From Chlorogloeopsis sp038404745 (GTDB lineage Bacteria; Cyanobacteriota; Cyanobacteriia; Cyanobacteriales; Nostocaceae), in NCBI RefSeq assembly GCF_038404745.2, contig NZ_JAYKTT020000087.1, forward strand, positions 27,670 through 91,669: DNA of 64,000 bases, read 5' to 3'. The position numbers and the translations under genes were made by a program. Shown piece after piece: positions 26,810-36,372 of the stretch. Below the pieces are notes generated by a model. The model had not been told where the DNA came from. It saw only the letters and a list, made by a program, of their open reading frames with translations, and did no database searches. Every line of letters begins with the position of its first letter. Position 1 is the stretch's first letter.

Positions 26810-27775
26810 TCAGCGAGGCTGGTTATTCATATTTTGTATCTGTTGTAATAATTGCTCAGTTTTGCTTACCCATTCAAGATGATTCTGAGTTTTGTATAAA
26901 TCTCTAGCAGACTGTAAAACTTTTGTTGCGTCTGCATATTGTCTTAATTGTATAAAAACTAACCCTGCACCATAATAGGCGTTGGGATAACTAGAATTTG
27001 CTTGAGCTGATTTTCTGAAGGCTTCTAATGCATCTTGCAATTTACCTTGGTTATATAAAACTGAGCCAAGACTGTAATGAGCTTCTGGATATTTGGGATT
27101 AATTTTTACTGCTTTTTGAAAGGCATCTTTAGCTTGATTAATTTTGCCTTGCTGAAGGTAACACATTCCCAGATGATAGGCTGGCTCAGGTGCATTTTTG
27201 CTATATTCAATTGCTTTTTTAAAGGATGCGATCGCTTTTTCCCAATCTCTTTGCTCTTGTCTTACCAAACCCAAGTTGTAATGAGCAACTCCAAGTTGGG
27301 GATCGATTTCTAAAGCTCTTTGCAAGTAATCATTTGCTTGCTGGAGATTTCTTCCTTCTAACAGTGCTCCTCCTAAATTCGCGTAGGCAAGAGCAAACTT
27401 AGGATCGGCTTGAGTAGCTCGATAAAATGCATCTGCGGCTGGTTGTAATTGTCCTGATTGTCGCAGTGCTAATCCCAAATTATAGTGAGCTGGGGCAAGA
27501 GTGGGATCTAACTGGGCTGCTTTTGAGAAAGCCGCGATCGCATCTTCTACTTTCCCACTTTGAACAGACTGCAATCCTTGGTTTAAATAGTCTACAGCGT
27601 TTTTAGAATTATTCTGGGCCAACAACGGGCGATGTGGAGCAGGGGAAGAAGCGAAAGATGAAGATGAATAGAAAAGACTGCTGATTTGAAAATAAGGCAG
27701 AAAGCAGAGGGCAGAGGGCAGAAGGCAGTAGACGCGTAGTGGCTTCCGTAGGTAGGTAAAGAAAGTTTTTTTCAT
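26810..27775 (-). CDS. TPR-repeat protein with repeat-derived N-terminus
   Basis: The 321-residue protein has about seven consecutive tetratricopeptide repeats from residue 60 on (units such as APAHYNLGLALRQSGQLQPA, AYANLGGALLEGRNLQQA and AHYNLGLVRQEQRDWEKA). The first 45 residues look like a signal peptide: MKKTFFTYLRKPLRVYC, then LLPSALCFLPYFQISSLFYS. The middle of this hydrophobic part is encoded by the dispersed CTGCCTTCTGCC repeat (27690-27750), so either the repeat has supplied the signal sequence or the true start is further in. Partner unknown. Confidence 0.82.
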   Translation of the reverse strand: MKKTFFTYLRKPLRVYCLLPSALCFLPYFQISSLFYSSSSFASSPAPHRPLLAQNNSKNAVDYLNQGLQSVQSGKVEDAIAAFSKAAQLDPTLAPAHYNLGLALRQSGQLQPAADAFYRATQADPKFALAYANLGGALLEGRNLQQANDYLQRALEIDPQLGVAHYNLGLVRQEQRDWEKAIASFKKAIEYSKNAPEPAYHLGMCYLQQGKINQAKDAFQKAVKINPKYPEAHYSLGSVLYNQGKLQDALEAFRKSAQANSSYPNAYYGAGLVFIQLRQYADATKVLQSARDLYKTQNHLEWVSKTEQLLQQIQNMNNQPR

Positions 27776-28387
27776 CCGTTCTGATGTACGCAGTTCAGCA
27801 AGGGCTACTTACTAATATCAAACTTAACAGTTCAAAAATACGATATTTTTAATCGAGCATCTTAATTTGAATAGTCAAACTGAACTGTAATGAATGCAAA
27901 CAACACTTGTTTATTTTCCTTCTATCTTTTCCTTAAGAGCAACCCCAGTGTTGCCAATCACAACTCGCTACGCATGAGTCAAATCCTCTTTCTTTCTGCC
28001 TCTCCGAAGCTTTGAACGGAGGTTTCCTCCGCACCCTTACGGGAAGACGCCTCCGGCGTCTACAAACTTCTCTCTGCCTTCTGCCTTGTTTCTTGATAGT
28101 GATGCTTGCATAGATTTATTGTTTCGCAACAGTTTAGATTACAATTTATTTACAAATATTTGAGTTTAGTTAAAATCTATTCATTAAACTTAAATCTCTT
28201 CTATAAAAATTTGTAAAAATTTAATTTTATCGAGTTTAATCTTACAACAATATACGATTTTTTGCGGCTTGGTTAAAGGCGAGTTAATGTCAAATTAAAG
28301 ACGGGATAATTCGTTAAATAACCGTTTTGATCCCTGCATCAATTAAGGATAACGCGGCTAGATGTGGCTAACCGCAAGGGAGGTTTT
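27776..28387. repeat. Intergenic region with GC-rich palindromic repeat
   Basis: At 27985-28085 a GC-rich block contains GAAGACGCCTCCGGCGTCT (a palindrome) and then CTGCCTTCTGCCTTGTTTC. The rest, up to the ribosome site GGGAGG at 28378-28383, is very AT-rich and must hold the promoter of the EF-G-like gene. Confidence 0.6.
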
Positions 28388-30436
28388 ATGAACGAAAAAG
28401 TAAATTCGGGTTCGCGAAATGTTGCAATTGTCGGCCCATATTTAAGTGGGAAAACGACTTTACTAGAAAGTTTGTTATTTGTAACAGGAGCTATTTCCCG
28501 CAAGGGCAGTGTCAAAGATGCTAACACCGTAGGAGATAGTGCTCAAGAAGCACGCGATCGCCAAATGAGTGTGGAAGTTAGCGCTGCTAGCACCGAGTAT
28601 AACGGCACTCGCTTCACCTTTATTGACTGTCCCGGAAGTGTAGAATTTGCTCAAGAAACTTACAACGCCCTGATAGGAGTCGATGCGGCAATTGTTGTTT
28701 GCGAACCCATCAACGATCGCGTCCTCACCCTTGCCCCCCTATTTAAATTCCTCGACGATTGGGAAATTCCCCACCTCGTCTTTGTCAACAAAATGGATCG
28801 GGCAAACATCCATGTCCTAGAAACACTACATGCCCTCAAAGCTGTTTCTAGCCGTCCTTTAGTAGCGCACCAATACCCAATCATGGGAGGGGAGCAGCTA
28901 ATTGGCTTTATCGATTTAGTCACTGAGCAGGCCTATCATTATCATTCAGGCGCACCTGCTGATCCTGTACCGTTTCCCGAAGAACTTAAAGAAGAAGAAC
29001 ACACCGCTAGGGCAGAAATGCTCGAAGCTCTAGCCAACTTTGACGATCACTTACTAGAAGAACTTTTAGAAGACATCGAACCGCCCCAAGAGGAAATCCT
29101 TAAAGATTTAAAAATGGAATTAGGGGCAGATTTGGTAGTACCAGTATTCTTTGGTGTTGCCGAACAAGATTATGGCGTTAGACCTTTACTAGAAGCCTTA
29201 TTACGAGAAGCCCCCGAACCAGAAACAACAGCAGAACGTCGTTTAAGTAAAATCAAAGACAATAGCACTTTAGCCCAGGTATTAAAAACTTACTACACAC
29301 CTCAAGGTGGCAAACTATCTTTGGTGCGTGTTTGGCAGGGTAAATTAACCGATGGCATAGTCCTCAATGGCATTCGTGCTGGCGGTATTTACCGTCTCAT
29401 GGGGCAACAGTTACAACAAGTAAATCAAGTTGGGGCTGGAGAAATTGTTGCTTTAAGCCGAATGGAAGGCATCAAGACTGGAGATACACTTTCGACAAAC
29501 TCGCAAGCAGTGCAATTACCCAAAGTCGAACAACTAGAACCAGTTTATGCCCTAGCCATTATTCCCGAAAAACGCAACGATGAAGTGAAGTTGAGTAGTG
29601 CCATCACCAAGCTGTTAGAAGAAGATCCATCTTTGGCTTGGGAACAACATGGTGACACTCACGAAGTTATCCTCTGGGGACAAGGCGAGATTCACCTACA
29701 AGTGGCACTAGATCGCCTGCGTCGCAAGTATAACTTGCCGATGACGACTCACTTGCCACAAGTACCTTACAAAGAAACAATCCGCAAAGCAACTTCATCG
29801 GTTCACGGGCGCTACAAGCACCAAAGTGGCGGACACGGACAGTTTGGCGATGTTTATCTCGACATCAAACCCTTAGGACGCGGCGAAGGTTTTAATTTCA
29901 ACGAAACCATTGTTGGCGGCGTCGTTCCCAGACAGTACATTCCTGGTGTGGAAACAGGTGTGCGAGAATTTTTAGCACATGGGCCTTTGGGTTTCCCTGT
30001 TGTCGATGTGGCGGTAACGCTAACAAATGGTTCCTACCACAGCGTTGATAGTTCTGAACAGGCATTTAAACAAGCTGCTCGCCTGGCAATGCAAACAGGA
30101 TTGCCTCAGTGTCAACCCACTCTCCTAGAACCAATTATCCGTGTGCAAGTAACAACACCTAGTGAATTTACTTCTAAGGTGATGCAACTTTTAACTGGTA
30201 GACGTGGACAAATCTTGGGTTACGAAGCAATCCATGATTGGCAAGGCTGGGATAGCATCACAGGTTACTTGCCCCAAGCAGAGATGCAAAACTTTATCGT
30301 AGAGTTGCGATCGCAAACACTCGGCGTCGGTTCTTTCCATTGGGAATTTGATCATCTCCAAGAAGTACCGGACAAACTTGCCGAACGCATCCTTGCCGCT
30401 AATAGTGGTAATGGTGGTAACGGCAATAGCAAATAA
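28388..30436 (+). CDS. EF-G-like translational GTPase (EF-G paralogue)
   Basis: The 682-residue protein has the five-domain layout of EF-G. G1 is GPYLSGKTTLLE rather than the usual AHIDAGKTT; G3 is DCPGSVEF (DTPGHVDF in EF-G); G4 is NKMDR. The switch I stretch reads EARDRQMSVEVSAAS in place of the classic QERGITI, so it belongs to the EF-G-like group and not to the main FusA. Domains III-V follow (VPYKETIRK, GGHGQFGDVYLDIKP, PRQYIPGVETGVREFLAHGPL). Its exact role is unknown. ATG 28388, five bases after GGGAGG, is chosen over an in-frame start at 28364. The C-terminus is Gly/Asn-rich. Confidence 0.9.
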   Translation: MNEKVNSGSRNVAIVGPYLSGKTTLLESLLFVTGAISRKGSVKDANTVGDSAQEARDRQMSVEVSAASTEYNGTRFTFIDCPGSVEFAQETYNALIGVDAAIVVCEPINDRVLTLAPLFKFLDDWEIPHLVFVNKMDRANIHVLETLHALKAVSSRPLVAHQYPIMGGEQLIGFIDLVTEQAYHYHSGAPADPVPFPEELKEEEHTARAEMLEALANFDDHLLEELLEDIEPPQEEILKDLKMELGADLVVPVFFGVAEQDYGVRPLLEALLREAPEPETTAERRLSKIKDNSTLAQVLKTYYTPQGGKLSLVRVWQGKLTDGIVLNGIRAGGIYRLMGQQLQQVNQVGAGEIVALSRMEGIKTGDTLSTNSQAVQLPKVEQLEPVYALAIIPEKRNDEVKLSSAITKLLEEDPSLAWEQHGDTHEVILWGQGEIHLQVALDRLRRKYNLPMTTHLPQVPYKETIRKATSSVHGRYKHQSGGHGQFGDVYLDIKPLGRGEGFNFNETIVGGVVPRQYIPGVETGVREFLAHGPLGFPVVDVAVTLTNGSYHSVDSSEQAFKQAARLAMQTGLPQCQPTLLEPIIRVQVTTPSEFTSKVMQLLTGRRGQILGYEAIHDWQGWDSITGYLPQAEMQNFIVELRSQTLGVGSFHWEFDHLQEVPDKLAERILAANSGNGGNGNSK

Positions 30437-30811
30437 TTTTGGATAAATCCAGAATTCACCAATTTGCAAGTAGGGACACCCACAAGGGGTGTCCTTAATT
30501 TGATTTTGGGATATGCAACCCTCGTTACCTTGTTACTAGGTTCAACCTGGTGACGATAACTACAGCCTCTGGTTCTCTCAAAAATTTATCATTAGGACTG
30601 ACGCAAAATTCCTCTAAAATCCTCTTGACTCCGTGTCCTCTGCGTCTCCTGCGGTTTATTCTTGCATAACTCCCCAATGCGGCTTGGGTGACTCAAGCTA
30701 GGTGGGATGCACAGAAGCCCCACACTGAGGACATTTCGGCAATGGGTGAGAGAGCAAATTATACTGTAATGGTTAAGTAATTATTGCGTCTTAACTATAC
30801 AGGAAATACTT
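30437..30811. repeat. Terminator and dispersed repeat
   Basis: GGACACCC (30474-30481), loop ACAA and GGGGTGTCC (30486-30494) form a terminator-like hairpin followed by TTAATTTGATTTT, serving the EF-G-like gene. From 30602 to 30673 lies the unsplit version of the repeat found split at 10719-10860. Confidence 0.7.
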
Positions 30812-31690
30812 ATGAATTTTATATTTTCCCTGCTGACAAGCTTGATTGCAATTCTTGTCTTTCTCAACTCAGGAAAGATATCTAGTGAAAAATCTCGCTG
30901 GGCAGTTCGCGGAATTACTATATTAATTGGTGCGCTCGCCATCCTCGCTTCTATTTCCAAAATCTTGGTAATCGTACCACCAGGCAATGTCGGAGTCATT
31001 AACTTATTTGGTCGAGTTAGTGATAGTACACTCAGCCCTGGTGTACATTTCGTCACCCCTTTTGCCAATGTCCTCAATTTTTCCACCCGGCTAAAGGATG
31101 TCAAGGAAAACGTAAATGCTACATCACAAGAAGGATTGAGCTTAAATATGGATGTTAGCCTTCAGTATAAGCTCGATCCGCAAAAAGCAGCAGCAGTGTA
31201 TAAAAATATTGGTGTGGATGAGAAAGAACTTGTGATATCTCGATTTCGCTCAACCGTGCGGGCAATTACAGCCAACTACCCAGCAGTCGCTGTTTATTCT
31301 ACCAAACGCCAAGAAGTAGCCGAGCAACTTGACCAACAACTCACTCAACAGTTACTTCCCTTAGGCTTTGTAGTGGAAGAAGCACTGTTGAGAGATATCA
31401 AAATGCCGGATACTCTTCAAGCTGCAATTCAAGAGAGGCTCAAAGCAGAGCAAGAAAGTCAGAGAATGAAATTTGTTTTAGAAACAGAGCGTCAAGAAGC
31501 AGAACGCAAGCGCATAGAAGCCAGAGGAATTGCTGACTCTCAAAAAATTATTTCCAGTGGACTTACTAACTCTGTGCTGCAATTGCGAGCAATAGAAGCT
31601 ACAGAGAAACTAGCCCAATCTTCCAACTCTAAAGTAATTGTTGTCGGTGGCGAAAAAAGTACACTACCGATACTCTTGCAGCAACCGTAA
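30812..31690 (+). CDS. Prohibitin/SPFH (Band 7) family protein
   Basis: The 292-residue protein starts with two hydrophobic segments (about residues 2-17 and 31-50). The SPFH domain follows (VPPGNVGVINLFGRVSDSTL, SPGVHFVTPFANVL, VSLQYKLDPQKAAAVYKNIG) and then a long charged helix (ERLKAEQESQRMKFVLETERQEAERKR) typical of prohibitins, which form ring-shaped membrane assemblies. In cyanobacteria they sit in the plasma or thylakoid membrane. It starts at ATG 30812 with AGGAAA upstream and ends just before a strong hairpin. Confidence 0.92.
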   Translation: MNFIFSLLTSLIAILVFLNSGKISSEKSRWAVRGITILIGALAILASISKILVIVPPGNVGVINLFGRVSDSTLSPGVHFVTPFANVLNFSTRLKDVKENVNATSQEGLSLNMDVSLQYKLDPQKAAAVYKNIGVDEKELVISRFRSTVRAITANYPAVAVYSTKRQEVAEQLDQQLTQQLLPLGFVVEEALLRDIKMPDTLQAAIQERLKAEQESQRMKFVLETERQEAERKRIEARGIADSQKIISSGLTNSVLQLRAIEATEKLAQSSNSKVIVVGGEKSTLPILLQQP

Positions 31691-31721
31691 TAGCTCGTAA
31701 AATGCGTCTTGTAATACCCAA

Positions 31722-31760
31722 AGATCCCCAACTTTTCTAAAAAGTTGGGGATCTGTGTTT
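31722..31760 (+). terminator. Strong hairpin terminator after the prohibitin gene
   Basis: AGATCCCCAACTTTT and AAAAGTTGGGGATCT form a 15 bp stem with a tiny loop, 31 bp after the stop. It is followed by GTGTTTTAGG. The symmetry would also let it act on the other strand. Confidence 0.75.
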
Positions 31761-31796
31761 TAGGATTGCTATAGATTGATTTTTTACTCCTACTTT

Positions 31797-31985
31797 ATGG
31801 AAATACTACAAACTTGGCATATTGTCAAGCGCATTGCTGGCAATTGCGAAATTATCCCCAGTAACGAAGCCACTGGGGATGAAAACCCAGAGATTATAGA
31901 AAAGTGGGGGCCTTTTGATTCCCAAGGGGAAGCGATCACCCGTCGTATTGGACTAATCAGAGGGGGCAAATGCCAACCCATATAG
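31797..31985 (+). CDS. Small conserved hypothetical protein
   Basis: The 62-residue protein MEILQTWHIVKRIAGNCEII... contains KWGPFDSQGEAITRRIGLIR followed by GGKCQPI. The GPFDS-x-x-EAI-x-R-x-GLIR-x-GKC pattern recurs, from memory, in short cyanobacterial proteins with no known function. ATG 31797 is chosen; TTG 31776 would add seven hydrophobic residues. It is soluble and basic at the end. It converges with the CtpA-like gene 27 bp away. Confidence 0.65.
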   Translation: MEILQTWHIVKRIAGNCEIIPSNEATGDENPEIIEKWGPFDSQGEAITRRIGLIRGGKCQPI

Positions 31986-32011
31986 ATTAAATAATGAGAA
32001 ATTCTCCATTT

Positions 32012-33307
32012 TTAATTCTTGTCTGCCCTGGAACCTTGAGCAGCAATTTCTTTGCTTAATACTTCCACAGCTTTAGCAAATTGGGGATCTGCTAGAGTGC
32101 CGAGTTTGTCTCGCTCATTCAGCCACAAATCTTGTCGTTGTTTATCATTCAAGTCTACAGTTATATTTGGGCTAATACCGTGCTTATTAATATCTTTACC
32201 ACTAGGAGTATGGTACTTAGCAATTGTCACTGCTAATCCCGAACCATCGCCCAGAGGACGCACTGATTGCACTAAGCCTTTACCGAAGGTTTGACTACCC
32301 ACAACAACAGCACGCTTATTATCTTGTAAAGCACCAGAGAGAATTTCACTAGCACTGGCACTACCCTTATCTACCAATACAACTAGGGGTTTATTTGTCA
32401 AAGCGCGTCCATTCGCAACTTCTTTTTCTGTCTCACCCCTGCGGTCAATTGTAGAAACAATCCCACCTTTATCCATCCACATTCTGGCAATTTCTACACT
32501 GGAGAACAATAAGCCACCAGGATTACTACGCAAATCTAGAATATATCCAGTTACCTGTTTGTTTTCTAAATTTTTGATTGCGTCTCGCATTTCTTTCGAC
32601 GCATTAGCGCTGAATTGCTTCAAACGGATGTAGCCAATATTACCTGCTGGAGATTGTTTTTGAGAATATTCCACAGGATGAATTTCAATTCTTGCCCGTG
32701 TGATAGTAAATTCTTTTTGCTGATTATTGCGCAGAATTGTTAGTTTGACTTGGGTTCCTGGTTCACCTCGGATTAGGGCTACAGCTGCATTCGTATCCAT
32801 ACCCTCGGTGCTTTTACCGTTAATCATGACGATAATATCTTTTGCCAAAAGACCAGCCTTAAAAGCAGGTGTGTCATCAATTGGGGCAATTACAGTCAGC
32901 TTTTTGGTTTTTTCGTCCAAACCTATTTGGATACCAATACCAGTCAATTCACCAGAGGTATCCACTTGCATACTTTTGAACTCTTGTGGATCCATAAACC
33001 GAGTATATGGATCTTCTAGCTTCTTAAGCATTTCGCGGATAGACTTATAAGCTTCCTGCTTGCTGGTGTAAGACTTGTTCAAATACTCACTACGTATAGC
33101 TTGCCAATCCACCTGATTAAAGGTGCCGTCTACGTATTGGCGGTTGATAATTTGCCAAACTTCATCTACTAATTCTTTGGGACTTTCTTCAAATAAAGCC
33201 TGTCCTCGCGAGTGAATACCAAGACTAGTAACTGCGATTGTGGATAAAGTCACAACCGTAGCACCCAAAGTAAGCCCAGTACTTATAGTCTTTCTTGCAA
33301 TCGCCAT
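32012..33307 (-). CDS. Carboxyl-terminal processing protease (S41 family, CtpA/B-like)
   Basis: The 431-residue protease has an N-terminal membrane or signal segment (MAIARKTISTGLTLGATVVT), a PDZ domain (TGIGIQIGLDEKTKKLTVIAPIDDTPAFKAGL) and the S41 core. The catalytic Ser is in KGSASASEILSGAL and the Lys in QTFGKGLVQSV. Such proteases cut C-terminal extensions; in cyanobacteria CtpA matures the D1 protein, and the paralogues have other targets. The frame is open up to 33505, but those 66 extra residues read through a dispersed repeat (33475-33505) and look non-coding. ATG 33307 gives the normal length. Confidence 0.92.
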   Translation of the reverse strand: MAIARKTISTGLTLGATVVTLSTIAVTSLGIHSRGQALFEESPKELVDEVWQIINRQYVDGTFNQVDWQAIRSEYLNKSYTSKQEAYKSIREMLKKLEDPYTRFMDPQEFKSMQVDTSGELTGIGIQIGLDEKTKKLTVIAPIDDTPAFKAGLLAKDIIVMINGKSTEGMDTNAAVALIRGEPGTQVKLTILRNNQQKEFTITRARIEIHPVEYSQKQSPAGNIGYIRLKQFSANASKEMRDAIKNLENKQVTGYILDLRSNPGGLLFSSVEIARMWMDKGGIVSTIDRRGETEKEVANGRALTNKPLVVLVDKGSASASEILSGALQDNKRAVVVGSQTFGKGLVQSVRPLGDGSGLAVTIAKYHTPSGKDINKHGISPNITVDLNDKQRQDLWLNERDKLGTLADPQFAKAVEVLSKEIAAQGSRADKN

Positions 33308-33612
33308 GATGAGAGCTGCGCCAGAGGGACGAAAATTGTGTATAGGTATGCTCAATCTAACACAGGCTACCACTGTAGAGACGGAGCAGATTTTGTAATT
33401 TCCAAAAAAATGCTTGATGATCCGGAGATTGTGGTATCCGACTATACAAAAATTAGAGATCGGGAACGCTTGTGAAGACACGGAAATCGGGAGACGCGGG
33501 GACAAGGAGTTGAGGGAGGTGAGGAAGTAATCAAAGTAAATTCTTCCCCATCTTCCCTATCTCTTTCTCTTCCACTTCCCCCTCCTATTCCTAACCCCTA
33601 GTCTCTAATTCT

Positions 33613-34839
33613 TTAAGGATCAATCCACCGCCCGTCTGCCTTGATTAGGTTAATTAACTCCTCTACACCTTTATCTTCAGGTACTTTTTTAATTTCTTCC
33701 CTACCACGATAGAGAGATATATAACCAGGGGTTTTGCCTACATAACCATAGTCAGCATCAGCCATTTCTCCGGGGCCATTCACAATGCAACCCATTACTG
33801 CTATGTCCAGTCCGGTTAAATGTTTGGTAGCTTCCCGGACTTTGTGCAGCACTTCTTCTAGGTTAAATAAAGTGCGCCCGCAGGAAGGACACGCAACGTA
33901 TTCGACCATAGTTTTCCGCAATCCCAAGGCTTGCAGAATACTGTAGCAGACGGGAATTTCTTTTTCTGGAGACTCAGTTAGAGATACTCGAATTGTATCG
34001 CCAATTCCATCAGCTAACAAGGTAGCAATACCCGCAGTGGATTTAATTCGTCCATATTCACCATCACCAGCTTCTGTGACACCCAAGTGTAGAGGATAAT
34101 CCATACCAAATTCGTCCATTCGCTGTGCCATCAAGCGATAGGCAGCTACCATCACTGGTACGCGTGAGGCTTTCATAGAAATTACTATGTTGCGGAAGTC
34201 TAAAGATTCACAAATACGAATAAACTCTAGAGCAGATTGCACCATTCCTTCTGGAGTGTCACCGTAGGTGAACAACATCCTTTCGGCAAGGGAACCATGA
34301 TTAACTCCAATGCGCATGGCTTTACCTTGATCCCGCAAAGATATCACCAAAGGTTCCAGAGTTTCGCGAATTTTCTCCCCGATTTCTTCAAATTCAGCTT
34401 GAGTGTATTCGGTTCTGCTAGAGTTGGGTTTTTCAAACACATATAATCCCGGATTAATCCGTACTTTTTCTATATGTTTAGCAACTTCCAAGGCAATTTT
34501 CATGCCATTGTGATGCACATCGGCCACAATCGGCACATCTTGATAAGTTCTTATTAATTTTTGTTTAATTTCTGCTAAAGCTTTGGCATGAGCCATGCTG
34601 GGTACAGTAACGCGGACAATTTCGCAGCCAATCTCGTGTAGACGACGAATTGCAGCTACCGATCCATCAATATCAAGAGTGTCTTCGTTAATCATTGACT
34701 GCACCACTACGGGGTAGCCTCCGCCAATGATTACATTTCCAACTTTGACAGGACGGGTTTTTCGCCGTTTGATTGTTGTATCCAAAGTCGATTGACTAGA
34801 TACAGGATTTGATGTGAAAGGTGGGGGCAGAGTTTGCAT
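33613..34839 (-). CDS. ispG: 4-hydroxy-3-methylbut-2-enyl diphosphate synthase IspG (GcpE)
   Basis: IspG carries out the sixth step of the MEP isoprenoid pathway, turning methylerythritol cyclodiphosphate into HMBPP. The 408-residue protein has the TIM-barrel part (VVVQSMINEDTLDIDGSVAA, IVADVHHNGMKIAL, RINPGLY) and the C-terminal [4Fe-4S] part with CPSCGRTLFNLEE and MGCIVNGPGEMADADYGYVG. This is the ferredoxin-using cyanobacterial and plastid-like form, without the long plant insertion. It stands as a single gene; ispD of the same pathway is 4.4 kb downstream on the same strand but not linked. Confidence 0.96.
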   Translation of the reverse strand: MQTLPPPFTSNPVSSQSTLDTTIKRRKTRPVKVGNVIIGGGYPVVVQSMINEDTLDIDGSVAAIRRLHEIGCEIVRVTVPSMAHAKALAEIKQKLIRTYQDVPIVADVHHNGMKIALEVAKHIEKVRINPGLYVFEKPNSSRTEYTQAEFEEIGEKIRETLEPLVISLRDQGKAMRIGVNHGSLAERMLFTYGDTPEGMVQSALEFIRICESLDFRNIVISMKASRVPVMVAAYRLMAQRMDEFGMDYPLHLGVTEAGDGEYGRIKSTAGIATLLADGIGDTIRVSLTESPEKEIPVCYSILQALGLRKTMVEYVACPSCGRTLFNLEEVLHKVREATKHLTGLDIAVMGCIVNGPGEMADADYGYVGKTPGYISLYRGREEIKKVPEDKGVEELINLIKADGRWIDP

Positions 34840-35490
34840 AACCTTTTAGGTAAATTTGCTGTAGCAAAAATATCTGATTTGAAAATGTTCTGTTTCCCAG
34901 ATTGCCATAGTTAGTGCGCCTTTGGGTAACTCAGTAGCGAAAAAAGAACTAAAGAAATTAAAGAGATATTAATGGGTTTGCTTTGATGGGCAAGATATAC
35001 ATTTTCAATGCTTTTTGTTTAGAGAGCGATCGCTATATTTGTGAGTGAACAATGCTTAGTTATAAATGCTATTCGTGTTGTTAAATTACTTAAATATTTT
35101 TAACTACTAGCCAATTATTCAGCAAATCTTCCCTGGAACCAGAAAGATTAATATTGTCACAATATATACCAACGTTTTTTTGAGAAATATCAATGCCTTG
35201 GGTATTTAATTTCAAAGCAGTTGTGCAAAATCGTATTAGTAGCTTGATTAGGTTTGCTATCACAGGCTCAGTTGCTTATTCGGCTGCAACATTCTCTAAC
35301 TGGATAGACTACAAAGGCTATTGGAACGGAACTATATACCGTACCTAACCAGTTGACTTTAATATGCTATCTCACACCTTACCCAGCAATTTTTAAATCT
35401 AGCAAACTCATTTTTAAACTGGGTATATGAAATGAAACAATAGCGTTAAAAGCCTTTCCTTCCCCACTCTCTATCTCTACTTTTGCTCTT
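34840..35490. other. Intergenic region with one possible short gene
   Basis: AT-rich. Besides the 51-codon frame described at 35193 it shows one HIP1 octamer near 35026. A leftward frame at 35379-35696 overlaps the peptidase gene and is not believed. Confidence 0.4.
35193..35348 (+). CDS. Possible 51-residue small protein
   Basis: An ATG frame encodes MPWVFNFKAVVQNRISSLIR, then FAITGSVAYSAATFSNWIDY, then KGYWNGTIYRT. It combines an amphipathic basic start, a weakly hydrophobic middle and an aromatic tail, as in small membrane-associated proteins. The ribosome site is weak (GAGAAA). The residue make-up is less random than in neighbouring spurious frames, but no family is recognised. Confidence 0.3.
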   Translation: MPWVFNFKAVVQNRISSLIRFAITGSVAYSAATFSNWIDYKGYWNGTIYRT

Positions 35491-36372
35491 TCATCGCTGC
35501 AAATATCCTTTCGGATCTTTTGCCTTCCAACCCAATGACGAGCTAGAACGCACTTCAAAATGTAGATGAGGTTGGTTGATAGTTGGCTGCCCAGTTGTAC
35601 CGACAGTTCCCAGCAAATCTCCTTGTTTGACTTGCTGACCAACTTTGGCTTTGATACTGTCAAGTTGGGCGTAACGGCTTTGTAACCCACCGTCATGATT
35701 AATAATTACCAGGTTGCCATAAGTTCCTTGCTCACCCGCAAACACCACTGTACCTGGCGCGATCGCACTAACAGTTGTTCCCTTGGCAGCTAACAAATCT
35801 ATCCCACTGTGAAAAAAAACTTGACCATTTCCATTTCTAGGATGAATTTGCCAACCATAGGGAAAACCTACCTGTGCAACTTCCGGTAACGGATAACCCG
35901 CTACTTGAGGAGAATTGGAGGAAGTAGGCGAGACGGGTGTATTAGCACGACTGACAGACTTATTTGGTGTTGGAATAAATGCAAATCGAGAAGGAGCTTT
36001 ACAGCCATTTAACTCAAATAGTGCATCTGCACGGACTCTGTACACTTCTGCTAATTGTTGCCAGTTGTTTCCCTTCGGCACTTCTACAACTATGCCATCA
36101 AGGGGGGGAATAAGAATTTCGCTACCGACAGCAACCCTACTGTTTTTTAACGCCGGGTTCATGGCAAGAATAGTTTCTGGACTCAAATTGTAGCGCTGGG
36201 CAATACTCTCCAAGGTATCGCCACGAGACGCCCTATAGCGTTGGAAACGTTCTAGGGCTGGAGTCGGGCAAGTCTTGCTGCCTTGTGCTTGGACGGAGTA
36301 AAGGTGGGTAAATTCCAGTCCTAAGGCACTGATCAAGCAGCACAAAACAAGTAGGTGAGCGCGAACATTCAT
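35491..36372 (-). CDS. LysM-domain M23 (lysostaphin-type) peptidase
   Basis: The 293-residue exported protein has a signal peptide (MNVRAHLLVLCCLISALGLE), then two LysM-like peptidoglycan-binding domains (ASRGDTLESIAQRYNLSPET and PKGNNWQQLAEVYRVRADAL). The C-terminal M23 metallopeptidase has the zinc motifs HSGIDLLA (H-x-x-x-D) and HLHFEVR (H-x-H). The catalytic domain is complete, so it can act as a cell-wall endopeptidase. It is divergent from the HtrA-like gene at 36621. Confidence 0.92.
   Translation of the reverse strand: MNVRAHLLVLCCLISALGLEFTHLYSVQAQGSKTCPTPALERFQRYRASRGDTLESIAQRYNLSPETILAMNPALKNSRVAVGSEILIPPLDGIVVEVPKGNNWQQLAEVYRVRADALFELNGCKAPSRFAFIPTPNKSVSRANTPVSPTSSNSPQVAGYPLPEVAQVGFPYGWQIHPRNGNGQVFFHSGIDLLAAKGTTVSAIAPGTVVFAGEQGTYGNLVIINHDGGLQSRYAQLDSIKAKVGQQVKQGDLLGTVGTTGQPTINQPHLHFEVRSSSSLGWKAKDPKGYLQR

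Noticed and set aside
33308..33505. 66-residue N-terminal extension of the CtpA-like protease
   Set aside because: Its upstream part is repeat-derived, and the signal segment begins at MAIARK (33307).
35379..35696. 105-codon leftward frame
   Set aside because: It overlaps the M23 peptidase gene in a different frame and has no motif of its own.
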